Shown here: positions 35,201 to 50,200 of the stretch, piece by piece | Layout of the letters: each line of letters begins with the position of its first letter | Numbering within the stretch: position 1 is the stretch's first letter | The notes under the pieces: model-generated | Database searches by the model: none | Told to the model about the DNA's origin: nothing | The model's input: the letters and a program-made list of their open reading frames with translations, nothing else | Translations under genes and position numbers: made by a program | Assembly: GCA_011800805.1 (NCBI GenBank) | Contig: MPNW01000055.1 | Location: 174,608-238,607, forward strand | From: Hirudo medicinalis | Lineage: Eukaryota > Annelida > Clitellata > Hirudinida > Hirudinidae | DNA: 64,000 nucleotides | Reading direction: 5' to 3'

Positions 35201-38200
35201 TTTATAATATTTATTATAATAACTGATTTTATAAAGAATAAATCAATAACAAGTAGCAGTTATTACACTTACTTGATAAGATCGAGGTCTCTACTTAAAA
35301 ATTCAATCATCCACCTGCAAGTCTCTTCTGATTGGTTGATGATTTGTATCAATGTACTCTCCCATCGAATCATGTCAATCCTTATTAACATAAAAGCATT
35401 TGTGGATTCTTCTTTTTATCACAAATCAAATTCATCCAATTAGCTATGCAGAATTATCAACTCATCATCATGCTGAGCTGTAATTTTAATTAAAGCGTAA
35501 AGAAATATCGCTGAATTATCACTGAATTCTATCATTAATTAGCTTTTGCTCAGCAACAAAAAACAACCTTAGTTTGAAGTTTGTCCTGTAGTAAGTGTTG
35601 AACAAAAAGTTGCAAGCCAGCTTCAGAGAAAGTTCATTGAGTTCACTTTTGTCTCCAGAATTTGTTGTGTACTGATATAACATTTTTTTTGGAAAAAACA
35701 ACAGAATTTTAAAGAATCAATGAAATTTAAAAGCCAATTCACAACATGAAACAAAAACATGAAACTTACCAAGTTTGCAGAAGTGAGTCTCTGGATGAAG
35801 TTGAAGTACTGCAACTCGAAAATATTCCTATTCTTCACAAACTGAAGGTTCTCGGCCTGAACCATCTGTTGCACCCTGGTAGGCATTTTGTTGCCGAACA
35901 AGCCTCTCTTCTCACCCTTGTGAACCAAGTCAGTCAGTTGCTTCAGACTGTCTTGTCGACGACACAATCTGCAACCATGTGGACGTCACAAAAATAACAA
36001 ATTTTAGCAATAAATGATTAATTTTCCATTTATAATAAAATACAAATCTCTCAACAGTGATTTGCCTATTTCACAAACTCTTTGAATTCATGATATAGTT
36101 TCTACTAACACTGATTTCTCGGAGACTGTCTTATAGGCCATGCTAGATACTTTGCTCTTTTTTGCAGATACTGGCGTCTTAATATCTTCGACTTTTTCAT
36201 AAAACAGCAAATATGCATTCCAATATCTTTGCCTTTCTTCTGGGAATTGGTAGGAAGCTAAAGGAGAAAGTTCAAAACAAGTTTGAAAACAAACACCATG
36301 AGAATTCCAAGGTTAAGCGACCAAACTCACAGCTGTCAGAGGCCTTAGATCTGTACTTTCCCCCAAAACACTCAGATTCAAGATTCGCTTCATTCATGTC
36401 AAACTCTTCCACAGTTGTGTCGTTGAATTTGAACCATTTGCCCTTTTTAGAATTGGTGGCATAACTTCCTCTGAAACCATGAGTAATTAATTTTGATAAC
36501 TGGTAGTTAAATCAGTTAAAGAGATGAGGTAATATAAACTATTTTCTACATTTACATTTACAAACTTAAGAAGTAAAGTAAGTACTCCACGTACCTCCTC
36601 TCTTTAATGAACGAATAGTAATGACCCGCATTGGCCTGCCCACTGTGCACGACCACTCCCATGAGTTCGTAATTGACGTGATTCGACGGACGACAGAATG
36701 ACGTGTTCACGTTCCTGGGTAGCGGCCTCTTTTGAGTCGAGTCGACCTCGGTCGATTCAATTTCCATGGCTGGATCGTCGGAGGAGCAATCCTCTTCGGA
36801 GGTGAATTTGACCGGAGTCATCTGACTGTCCGAGTCACTTCCTTCCTCCACCTGGAGTAGTTGTTCCTCTCTCCAAGCCATTCCCTCTGCTGTGTATGGC
36901 TCCATGTCCAGCACCAATGGAAACTGAGTAATAAACATTTGAAAAGTGCTGAAGAGTAAAAATAAAAATAACATCAAAATTTCAAAGCAGTGGAATTGAG
37001 GTCAGAATGATCAGCAAGAGACTCTGGGATTCGACAAACCTTGAAGTGGTCGTCGAACTTGATGGCTCGGTTGGCTTCCCAATCGTAGTCGAATCGTTTC
37101 AATTGAATGCACAAAACTGGAGGAAGCAGCTTCACACAGAGCCTCTTTGTTGTGTCCCTCTGAAGTTTATTTTTGTAATGCATCAACATTTGACTTTCTC
37201 AAACAATTCACATGGTCAAATAAATCAGTATATTGTCAGGCTTAAAACACATCATGTCATCGAACACATTAGCATCAATATATTACATTGATACTGTAGC
37301 ATCAATATATTACATTGATACATTAGCATCAATATATTACATTGATACATTAGCATCAATATATTACATTGATACATTAGCATCAATATATTACATTGAT
37401 ACATTAGCATCAATATATTACATTGATACATTAGCATCAATCAAAATAAATTTGAAAAACATGTTCAAAGTTTTACAAACTCCCATTATTACATCAACGT
37501 TGGATAATTAGGTTTACCTGGTTGTAAGCTATTGTTTATTATCAAATTGTGACCTCGAAAACTTTCAGTTCAAAGTTCATCGTGTGAAGGTGCGACCCAT
37601 TCAGGTTAAAAATTAAATGGTGTAATCTCATTCATAAGTACTCATTCAACGATGTTTGTAATTATTATTCCTTAATTTGTGACTCACTACTAATTTAATA
37701 ATTAATTAATAGTTATCGCAAGTCAAGACCAGATAAATGTTTTTCAACCTTTATGCTGCACTTTTCACAGTTGTAGGCATTATCTCCATCCAAGATTTCT
37801 CCTTTTACAAACTGATCCAAAGAGTCCTGGAGGGTAGCATTCTTGACAGTCACATTGAGGGCAAAGAAAGCCTCTTCTTGTTCAAATCTGAATGTATTAC
37901 AATGTCATGAAACTCTGAAATCTTGCTCAAAAAAATCAGGTAACAAATGATATTTACAAATGGACACAAAAGCTGCCAAAGATGATTTGCTGAATCAAGG
38001 ATAAATTTTTATGCATTAATGTTATTATTGTTTTCAATGAATGAAGGTTTCGAGGTGATTATAAACATGACAGAAAAAGATATGAAATAATGTAGAGTAA
38101 AGAGCTAGAAACAATTTGATGATTTGCAATAATTTATCAATATTGAAAACAAACAAAAAATACTCAAAACAACAATGTGTAAAAATCTGAAGAACTGCCT

Positions 38201-41200
38201 CACCTATGTTTGCAGCTGTGGCATATTTTCTGATCTGAATACAAACCTTGAAAGGTCTTTTTGAATATCTGCTCTCTACCAAGTTTCTGCAGGTTATATT
38301 AAGGTTATTTTCAATAGGTTGCTCGGTAACCAATCAAAGTCCACTCACATTCAACTGCTCGTCCAATTGGTCGATCAGGGATTGGAAGAAATCCAGAACG
38401 TCCTGCTGCTCCCGGATGTTTATCCGAGTGCCCCAGAGCCTGAAGATGTTCCAGAATCCTTCGGGGATGTAATACTGAAGTTTACTGTCGAGAAGGTGAC
38501 CAAGCACTTGTTGGATTTGAAACAAAATGCTGAAAAATCAACATGAAATAATTTCATTATAAATCTATTATGAACTATTGCAACGACAATTTGAACTAAA
38601 ACCATTTTAAATAAAGACAAATCAATTGAATCAAACTAAAATAATGACAAAATTCTGTTGACAACATCACATCAAAGAATCCTTCTTAATTGTAAACAAT
38701 AATCTGCCTGCCTGTCGTCGGAGATGTTGTCGTCGTCGATGCCGAGGATGTGTTCAGCGATTCCAGGAGTCATGAAGATCTGCTGGATGAGGGAGTTCAT
38801 GTAGCAGGTCGCTCCACCATTCTTAAGTCCAACGTATCCACAAGGGTTCCTTCCATCCACTGGTGGCATGTACTTCAAAATAATTCAGGTGATTGAAGGA
38901 AATTAACACTTGTTCATCTTTGAGTTTAAATGTGTAAGAAGCAAAATGAATAAATGAAAGTTTACTAATAACTAATTACTAAAATAACTAATTAAACATC
39001 GTGAAGATTGTTATACAAACGATGCAAACTATTTTGTGGGTAAAAGACTCTTTCAAAGAGCAAAAGCTTATGTTTTGTTGTTTTTTTATTAGGATGAACA
39101 AACATGCACTCCATGACCCATTACATAAGCAACCTTGATGTTTTTCAAATATCAAACATGAAAGTAAAAATAAAATATGTTTTGAAACAAAACACGCACC
39201 AGCTGTCATGACATCAATATTATTATTGTTTTTGTTATTATTATTAATTATTATTATTATTATCATTATATAATCACAGGAGTAAAACCATGGAATAAAT
39301 AAATTAATGGCTAAATTATTGCTCTTACCTCCACTGATTGGCCATCTCTGAGTGGGGTGTGGCATGATGCACCGAAATGAGCTCCTTGCAAATCATTCGC
39401 ATGTTTTCCACATCTCCAGTAGCCAGCTCAACCAGCAAATCATAGGCTGCAATCCTCGACTCTGACATCGAGCATCTGAAATAATTATGAATAAATATTA
39501 TTTCACCCATAAAAATAAATCTTAAAAAATTCCATTTATTACTATTTAATAAAATTCAATTAATAATCTTCTCTTGTATTTCATAAAATAAAAAATCTGA
39601 TAAACAGGAAAATATGTCAATGAATAAATTATATTCTCCAAACTTGGCAGTTAAGTTCGAGAGGTTGTTCTCGGAGTCCGGGCTCATGGAGCAGTCGAGA
39701 ATCATCTTGGCTTCGGGAAACAAGAACTTGAACAAAATGTCGTGGACAAGAAGCGAACCTAAGAAGTTTTACAACTTCTCCGATTATTCATCACAAATAA
39801 AAACTAACGGTAATGGATTTTGATTTTTTAAAATGTCAGCATTTATGAATAACATTTAAAAACTTGCAAGTCTGCTTCAAAAGCTCACAACAAATCTATA
39901 GTATGTACACAATCACAAAATAAATGTTTAATTCGGTGTGCAGGTTGGCCGAATGGGTTGCATTCCTGCATGTGGCGGTGATAGCAAAAGTCGTAATGTG
40001 TCGTGTTCGCAACCCTGCCTGAACCCTCTGGTAGGGGCGCTACATAAATGGTAGATCGATTAAAAAGTGCCTTCACATCTCATTCAGATACATAAGCTAT
40101 TCCAAAGATCAGCTAAATAAAAAAAAATGAGATCATTCAATGTCAAATCTTTTTGATTTTACAAATCCATGTGAATCTGATCACTACCACATTCAATTAC
40201 AATACCGACCATATTTCCTCTTATCCACCCCTTGGCAGATTAGAAGTGTCCTGACAATCTGCAAATGTCCGGCCAATAGTATGTTGTGACTCTCAGCATG
40301 GGAGGAGTTTTCAAGGCAAGCAAAGTTATCCAACCATTTGACCTCGTCATCCAGCATTTTATTCACATCCAGTTGCAACTGGGTCTGCATGCAACCTGGA
40401 TAAATAAGCATATAAGTACAATGGAGCAGGTGATCATTGGAACGTAATGAGCTGGAAGAAGTTACAACTTATGTTATTACATAGAATACCAGAAGCTCCA
40501 TGAATAATTCTGCATCATTAAGAAATGACCAGCAATTGCATAATTTTCGGTAATTTGCATGTTTTATGCCAGGCAACGATGTTATACATCGGAAATAGAA
40601 GAATCCACAACGGCCAATAAAAATTGATTGCTCCATTGATGACAAGATAATTAGGATGAGGTCATTATAGACAATAATGACAACATTATGCCTTTAAATA
40701 CAAGACGGAGAAATTTTTGAATGACTAACAAGTCTCAATTTAAATCAATAAATGTGGACAAGAACAGGCAATACATCGATGAGCACGAATGACTTAAAGT
40801 ATCAACCAACTTGTAAGCTTTGCCAGAAGTTGACTCAAAAGGGCAAAGTATTGCATGCTCTGCTTGAGAAGTCTAAAACATTGTAACATCCTTTTAATGC
40901 ATATACAGGACAACATGAATATCACACATAACTTCTCTTCAAAATTTTAAATGAATTTAAAATTACCATTGTAAATCTAATTAATCAATCAATTGCCTGT
41001 AATTGATGCTCCTGATATTGGCCGATGGAACCCAGAAGGGGAGTCTGGCTTTTGTGAGGACCGTCAGGATGAACTGGTGGGGGGAACGGGGCTTCGGCAG
41101 ATTCTCGGTCCGAGAGGTTTCGCTTGCCGTATCGTCTGCGACATCGCAGTCTACGACATCGCAGTCTACGACATTGTTGTTGAATCGATCTATGGAGCTG

Positions 41201-44200
41201 TTCATCTGACTCAATTTGTAGAACTGTTCCATGGCCTTTATCCTGACGCCCTCGTGAGGTGAGGTCACGAGAACTTCAATCACAAAGTCGCTGATGCAGG
41301 GTAGCTTGTAGAAAACCTCTGTAAAAGTGAATTCAAATGATTACACTTCTGACAATTAATATATAAGGATTTAATAAGGTAAGCAAATCGTTGTTGATTT
41401 ATACTTAATTACAATTAAATGGTGAGAACATATTTATTCAATGCATTCTTTTCTTACACATCCTGGGAAGTTTCGTTTCAAAACTTAGAGTTAAACCAAT
41501 CACAACACAGCTTAACAACTACTTCTAGTGGTTAAGACGATTACAATATCAATAAATTCCCTTGGTTTTCAGCCAACAGATTCCACTCAAATCACTACAA
41601 AAGCTACTCCAAAAGTAACGCCGTGGAACAGTGAAATGGATGGTTCCTTATGCAGAGCTGGTCGCTCAAATAAATAAATTAATGACAACAATGCCAGCAC
41701 CAACTATTCCAAACATCAAATTCCTGACCGATGAACTCTGGTTTAAGTCTCAGGCACGTGACGAACAACTCCAGCGCTTCGCACGCGATGTACTTGTCCC
41801 GAGAAGTCGAATGTACGTTGCAGTTCGGCGAAGCACGACTGGATGGACTTTCAAATTCGCTGCAAGAACTCAATCCACTTTCTGGGAAAAAATAAGAATT
41901 TTTAGCATATAAACATAAATTGTGTAGCAATTGCTTAATATTAAAAAAATCATTTAGCAATAAACAATCACTCCTTTATTAATATCAAATATTTATTTAC
42001 CTAAATTATTACATTTATTGTAACATTCTACAACAAATGCTCAAACTCAAACAAACAACAACATAACCTGTACTGCCGGTGCTGAGACCACTATTCAAGC
42101 ATTGGTTACTCATTGACCTCATGTCCACAGATATGGCAGAATCTTTATTAACCACCTGATCCACCACCTGCAGCTTACCTGTGGCGGCCGTCCAGGCAAC
42201 CCTCATGAAGCAGGATATTAAGTTGGAGAACTCTTCCTCTTCCATTTTCTTTGTATTTAATTAATTAATTAATGAGAATGATTATAATTCAATGAGTCAC
42301 GAATAAATTTAAATATCTACCATAACTATTTTGGAAGCCGGTCCGCACGAAGGACCAAACGTAACAGAATGGTTGATGTAGGAGGAGGAAGAAGAGGAGG
42401 ATGAAGGTGCCATGAGATACGCATCCATTCCAACGTTGCCACACAACAGGAACCTGGATTGACAAAAGGAGAGTAAATTTTAATTTACATCCCTTGTTTC
42501 TGCTTTTTATTACCACTTGTTTCTGATGGTGACTGAATTGTTATAGTTATAGTACCATTACATCTCATTGGGATAGCTGTTCACTTAAAGGGTAGGTTAA
42601 ATAAATGTAGATAATTCGAACGAAAGCTTATGTGGTGTTCTTGGTTAAACATGCATGGCATCATGTGATGAGGATGTTGCTGAGTTGTTGATGACAACCT
42701 ATCAACTCACCTGAGCAGCTGAAGACAAATGTCGTAGCATGCCTGCTTCGTCTCGTAATCAGCCTCCGAAGATGGCAAATCCTTCTGTACGATGGAAACA
42801 ACAAGCTTCAAACCTTCTGCATCCAAGAAGTTCTGGCAGAAACTCTCAGCTATTTTCAAACTGGTCGTGTCCACTTCATTGAAGGGCATGAGTTTGCTGC
42901 TAAGCACCTGTCAAATAAAAAAAATATATCACTAACTAGTTAATTCCAAGCTATTAATTTACTAAATGTCAAAATGAATGAACACTCAATTAGTAACTGC
43001 ATCTTCTAACCATTGGAAAGCAAATACACAAATAAAATGTCATGTTGGACTTAACAAATGTCAACAATCATCTCACCTCCAGGTTGTATAGAACCTGAAA
43101 CATGGAAGTATCCGAGGGACTCAACAAAGAGGCCAGGATCTCCTTGGGAGTCTGAGCAGACGACAAATCAAACACCGCCAACGAAGAGGATGACGTTGAA
43201 GCAGTTGCATCGTGGGCGGTCGAACGACAAGATGAAGACGACGATGGCAGACGAGATTCTTTGATGGGCGGAAGGATCGCAGAATTCGATGCCGAAGTTT
43301 CTGGGCTCGAGTTGCAATCGCCCGACGAAAGTGAAGTGGCCTTGGTTTTGAGGATTTGTTTGGAAATGAAGTCGAAGCTGGGAAGCAACTTCTCGGGAAG
43401 GTCCGTCTGGTTCTTCTGCTTCGAAGGACTGCTCAGCACTTTCAACCTTATCAAGTCCTGACGGTCGGAAGAAGCTGCACTTGCAGTCTGAAGTTCACGA
43501 GTATCATCTCGGTTAATTATTAAATATATCATTAGGATGTACAAGTTCACTTACAATTTGTTATATCATATATTCGACCAATTTAAGTGCAAATTTTATT
43601 TTCGATCTATTTTTTTTTTCGACTGACGAGCGAAATATATTTAAAAAATTCGTTTAACTGCTCTTTTAACGGACTTGAGAATGGATTGCTTCGAAGCTTT
43701 GCAGGATCCTCGGGTCTGTGGGCACGAGTCGCAAGAGCTGCCGTGCCTTGTTTGTGATGCGGGGATGGTCGAAGGCAACCAATTGGCACAGAGTTTGGAA
43801 GATTTGACCTCCGCTGCACATTATCACTCCAGGTAACATTCTCTCCTGCGAACAGGTGGAATGATAAAACTTCAGAATGAATTGCAAGACAAGTGAAAGG
43901 TTCCAAAAGTTTCTTGCTTATAATCACAAACATGCACTCATTCTTTGTTTATCATTTATATAAAATAATTTTTTATATTTAAAGACTTTGTATTTACATT
44001 TTAAAAATGACTCACATGTTCCAAGTCCATAGAATGCCTTCCAGAAAAGGAGGAGGGATCCTGGAAATGAGGAAGCACATTATACATTTTCATAAGGTTT
44101 TATGGGTTAAATAAATCATTTGATGATAATATATTTAATAATTCCTTTAATATTAATATCAAATGTTGTGGTTGACAAAACCTCAAAACCATCAGAAACC

Positions 44201-44723
44201 GACCTGAGAGATGGAAGTAACAGAGGATGACAAAATCCTGACATTAAGTGTCTGATCATCCTGAAGGTCCAACTGGTACAACCTCTTCTGCTCCTTGTTG
44301 AACTGGTTAGTGATTTGCTTAATTAATATTAGTTTAGTAAAATTATATTAATTTGCATGGGTTATCATTGAAAATGTTTAATCTCTGCTGTTGCTCAGTA
44401 AATAGTTTTTTTCATTCGCATTTTTGTGGGCATGTTTAAAAAAACTATGTTGACAAGTACAACATGGCAGCAACAAAATAAGAGGAGTACAAATTATGAA
44501 CTTGGTGATGTGACCAACAGTTCATAAAATTTGTAAAAATTCAATAAAAAAAATTTCATAACTATTTAAAATTTCTTTCACCATTTTCTCGTTGAACTGA
44601 AGGAGATCTGAGTTGACCTTTAACTCCCTGGCTATTTTCTGCTTCAGCGATTCCACTGTTTCATTTCTGTGCACCTGTTGAATGATTCAATAAGTGATGC
44701 AAACATTTCAATATTCAACTTCA

Positions 44724-44795
<72 letters not shown>

Positions 44796-47208
44796 GCGTA
44801 TTTATATAGTGCACTAAGTACAAGCATCAGGGGTGATTTGTGACATTGTGAACACGACTCGTGATGACTTGTTTTTGCCATCATTCACAGGAATGCAATA
44901 TTCTGAGAACTTGCATTTCTGTGACTATTACATGATGATTGTTTTATTTGAGCTTTAATTTCATTCTGGGTTTCTGAAAGTTTCATTTGGAAGTAAACTT
45001 GCAACATTGATGTATAACAACATCAAAATAAATACCTTTCTCACAAATAATTAACAATTAAAATAAATAAATCTATTCACAAATAATCAAATAAGCCAAC
45101 CAGGATGGAGAATTCATTCTTGGTGTTGTCGCAAGAGACACGGAATTTGAAGGACTGCCCCCAAAAAGTTGCACCGTGAGGTGGGAGAGACCGACACCCC
45201 CCGAAAAACTCCTCAACACTGACCACATATCTCTCCACCACCATCAAGAGCCTTTCAATGCCCAATAAGGCTGCAGACCTACAATAAAATGACATCATCA
45301 CTGCACCAGCAATAATTTGAAATATTAAATATGTAATATGCAATTGCATGCCTTATTTATGCTGCATTCAAATTAACTACAACAGCTACAATTCATCTTT
45401 ACTTGTGACTCTGATGAACGTCAAAGCCATGGTTTTCTCCGAACTTCTTCTCAAAGAAATATTTCACTTTGTCCAGCCAGCCGTACCAGATGTCGATAAA
45501 CTTTTGATGGAGTCCATCCAAATCTTGGTTCTGTTTTAATAACAATGACAGTAACAGCTACCAATTCAACAATGATTCGTGCAACAATCACACATTTTGT
45601 CACCAACAACGGCAACGATAACTTTAAAACAAAGGCCAATTAACCTGTCAAGAACCACTCACCCTCTTGAACTTTGGAGCAAGATTCACATAGGAGACGG
45701 AAAGCAGCATGTTGATGGCAGACTCGGCAATAGAATCATCCTGCGTGGAAAGGCAGATGTCCCAGAGGAAGTTGAGTCCAATGAGGTCGGCATTGTCCAC
45801 CATCTGCACAAGGGGATCAAAAGGAGATGAAATTTGAACTTATTGAGAGCCAAGGAGATGTTTACAATCTTGAAACAATGGAGATGTTGTATGTATATGT
45901 ATCTTTAAACATCTTGAAATGAAGGAGACTTTAAACATTATAATCTTGAAACCAAGGAGATGTTGCATGGAGACATATACAATCTTTAAACATTTTAATC
46001 TGGAAACCAACTTACAATGCCCGAGTTGACCTTTTTCAGTTTGTTCATGTTGGCATTGACTTCTTCAAAGAAGCACTTGAAGCACTCAAAACCTGTTTGT
46101 GCACAAATAATTGTTAGTTTGCATATTAATAATGATAAAAAAAATAGCGACGAGCATCTAAATCCGTTTGGCAGACCTGCTCGCGAGAGATATTGCGTCT
46201 TCAAAGTCAAAAGTTCTCTCTGGAAAATGAGGGACTGAGTTTCTTGCTCGAAATCCTTGATGCCTTTCGAGAACCACTCAAAACATGTCTGAAAAGTCAG
46301 TGCAAAATTCAAAACTTGCACCACAATTTCATGGATAAAATGAATTTTATGGAACTATAAAAACAACACCAATAATAATAATAATAATAATAATAGAAAA
46401 AATAATAAAATCCTTGCCACAAAAATATAAGAAAATGTTTATTAATAATTAGAGCAGTACCTCCTTATCCCAGAGAGTTGAGAGTGGATCATCCACCAGG
46501 GTTTTCCACAATTCACGACATCTGTTCCAAGGAAAGTAGAAACAGCCAGCAGACAAAATGAATTGAAGAAACTCGAGGTGGGTTTTCACATACTGCAAAT
46601 AATTTTATATTAAATTTAATACAATGAATTATTATTAAAATAATTAATCAACGTTACAAATTATTCAAACATGATTTATCATGATTAACAAGTCAATGAG
46701 ACCCTCCCAGATTAGTGAATCTGATAATAATCTGAAAGTTAATAATCGAGCCAAAGTTAACAATCACATTCTGATGAGCGGTCTCAGACGACCGACAATC
46801 CTCGGTCACGACGGAGTGGCACTTGGAGAGACTCTCGGTGACGAGTCCGATGATGTCGTGGTCGGCGTTGATCTCCTGCAACAGCTCCTGTCGAAACATT
46901 CCTCAATTCAATGACATTTAACAGTTAATTACTCAATAATTAGTAAGACACATAACATATGAGTTTCTTAATGCTGCGATTCAAACTGACCAATTTCCAG
47001 CAACAAACAAAAGTAAACAAGGATTAAGAAAGGGAGGAGCAACATAAAATACCTTCTCAGCCTTGTGGGAGTTACTTTTGCCAATGCCTTTCACAATTTC
47101 AGTGAGATGTTTCAGAGCAGGAAGAATCAGTCGACCCTGGGAACAGAAAATGATTGTGACAAGCACAAGGAGAAGAAGTGCAATGAATGAGATGCTAATA
47201 ACAGAATA

Positions 47209-47276
<68 letters not shown>

Positions 47277-50200
47277 CAAACAATAATCTGGCATCGAACG
47301 ATGAACCAGATGAGGAAAAAGGCAATTTTCTTAATGAAATGATCAAATTGTTAAAATGTCAGAATGATGAATGCAAACCTCCTTAATGTCTTCAATGCAT
47401 TTATAAATGTAAGGCTTCTTGGCAGGCTCCTTGGTGCTCATGGACTCGTTTATAATGGACAGATGTTCCAACAGAGCCCGCTCCAGTAATGCCAACTTCA
47501 AATCAGGAAGGTGTGAAATGTCCCAGAGAAATTCTAAAACCTACATCATCAAGTCATCATGCATGTTAATGTTTTAATTTGGTTTACATTGTAATTACAA
47601 TTGCATTAGCAAGAATATTACATGGAACATTGATTGGCATACAGGTTAGCTCGATGGGTTGCATTGCATGTGCCAACAATGGCAACGGTTGTGGATGACT
47701 ATATTACAGACTTGAAAACTTAGCAGTTAATTCAAATTCGAAGCTGCTATGCAAGTTTTATAATTAAAACGTTTTCATGTTTTGTAATTATTTGTCAATT
47801 AAATTCAATTTGTTTTATGAATGAAAACAGAAAACACCTCTCATCAAAGTACAAAGAAATCTCTTTGACATTTTGATTAAAGAACTTCTAAGTTGATCTT
47901 AAAGAATTTGCAAACCTTCAGCAGGATTGACTGATTGTCGCATTCCCTACCGATGCGACCAATCAATTTGATCAATTTCTCCCTCATGAAACTGCATTCT
48001 CTCTTCCAAGTCTGGAAACAAGAAAAAACTGAATTGTAATGTAATTACAAAGACATCACAATGAAAAATTTGAATGCTAGATGAACTGTTAACCCAAAAT
48101 TCTTCAGATCACTACAATTGTAGATGCCTACCTAATACTAATAATTATTATTACCAATACATTGATTTCATTCAAACCTCACAAAATGAAATGGAATACC
48201 TCTTCAATTAATGACACAAGGTACTGAAACTGCTCAGTACTGAATTTGGCAGCAGCAGCAGTTATGATGTTGTGGATGTTGTCAACAACAACGGAATTCT
48301 CCCCAGACTTAAAAAAAAGCATTGCCTGTGAAAGTGTCTTTTTGCATAGAAATTCTAAAAAGAACCTGTTTGGTCCATATTTTGGCAATCTCTTCATTGA
48401 GCAGCCTTGGTCCAAGGTAATCAACAATGTCCTTGATATGGCTGCAGTACTGACTTTTATCGATGCTCCCTGGGATTAAAATGGTATCACCCATTTGAAA
48501 CACCCAATTGGTTCTCAATATAAGCGTTTGCAATCCTATTAGCTTTCCATGACACAGATTCTTAGACCTAACTTTCTTTTGTTTATTTTAAAAGTTATTT
48601 CACAAACCTAATTGAATTCAGTAAATACAACAAGTTAATACAAGGTCCTGAACATTCAGTTGCATCATAAGTAAAACTGCTAGAAATAAAATTCATTGGC
48701 AAGTTTCATTTCCATTACTAAAATCAGGTTGAAAAATGGGAAGGCAACATAAACAATAAATTTAAAAACTAAAGAATAAATTAAACCAATTAAAATCAAC
48801 AAAAGTAGAGTTGGGACTGGCCAACTGACCTTCCAGAGCAATGGAGAGAACCCTCTTGTTAACGATCCAATCAGTGACTTCCTCTTGTGACATGGCCAGC
48901 CTCGACATGCGATTAGATTTGGTTTCCTGGATCATTCTTGTCACCTGATAACAACCATTGAACAAGGCAATATTGATGTTGAATAATAGAACATTTCTAA
49001 ATTGGAAATTGTAAAAAAGAACTAATGGATTTATAAAAATTTAAAGTTGTTTTTTGCCACAAATTTAAGAAATGCTATTCATTCAATATTAACCTCTTTG
49101 ATTCCATTCATCCTGGCATTGAAGTGATTCGACTTAAGCATTTTTAGGGTGATCTCCGCACGAAGTCGATCCAGTTCGGGAATCAGGTCTCGGCACAAGT
49201 TCAGACTGATCATTTTCAGAGACATTAACATGTCACAGACATTTCCTACTCTCTGTTCATTTAAATAAATAAAACTTCTGAGGTAAGAATGTAATTTGTC
49301 AAACTTAAAGACAAAAATACTACTTAAAAACCTTCACCACATAAAATACAAGAATAGTTTCAATTATTCCCTCACTTTTTCCTTAAAGTCCTCCAGATTT
49401 TTGGCAAATTCAACTGCCGAGACAATTCCCTCGCACAGATAGGGCTGCACAGCCTCCGGATTCAAAAACTCAGAGCATTTGGCAAATACAGAGAACAAGG
49501 CATTCATTATCTGGCATAACATTTTTTAAATATTTAACATTTATATTTAATTCATTAAACTCACTAAAACTTAAAATATTTTGAGTAAGGACAGGCCTCA
49601 GCTTGGATGAAACAAAAGTTATGAAAAAAATAGTTTACCGAAATATCTGAAGAATTCTGCTCTAATCTTGCTTTGACAATTTCAAATCCCTGCAGTTCTG
49701 CAAACTGAATTTTGAAAGCAAAATTGATTAGTCAAATTAAATTAACTTAATTATTAAAGTAGAAACAATAATAGCAACATAATTAGTACTTACAAGATTT
49801 ATGAGATCAGTCAGCCAGCCATGGGGGTCCTGAACAAATCAAATAAAAAATAAAATTATGCCAAAAAACCATTCAAGAAAGCATTATGTAACCTGATAAA
49901 CTTTACAATTAAGTAATGGATATTTTCCTTTTATAGTTGTGTTTAAGTTCAATAAACGAATAAGATAAAAATGGAGGAGTTAAGATTATAAAGTAATGCA
50001 CAAATATTAGTATTATATATTATTATATTAAACCTTGTGGGGGGGTCTCTTAGCAAATATTCCATCCCCAAAAACCTCCTCCCAGTGTTGGGACTTCTCT
50101 GAAAATCTATCCTTATTCTTCAAACAAAATTCTGATTCACTGTCAAAAACCTGCATTTAAAACATTTGAAAATATGTATTAAACTTGAATTATCAATAGT

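Noticed and set aside
37233..37511. Repetitive protein with nine-residue units
   Set aside because: Caused by the 27-bp intronic minisatellite in USP24; both strands give such ORFs because the unit is divisible by three.
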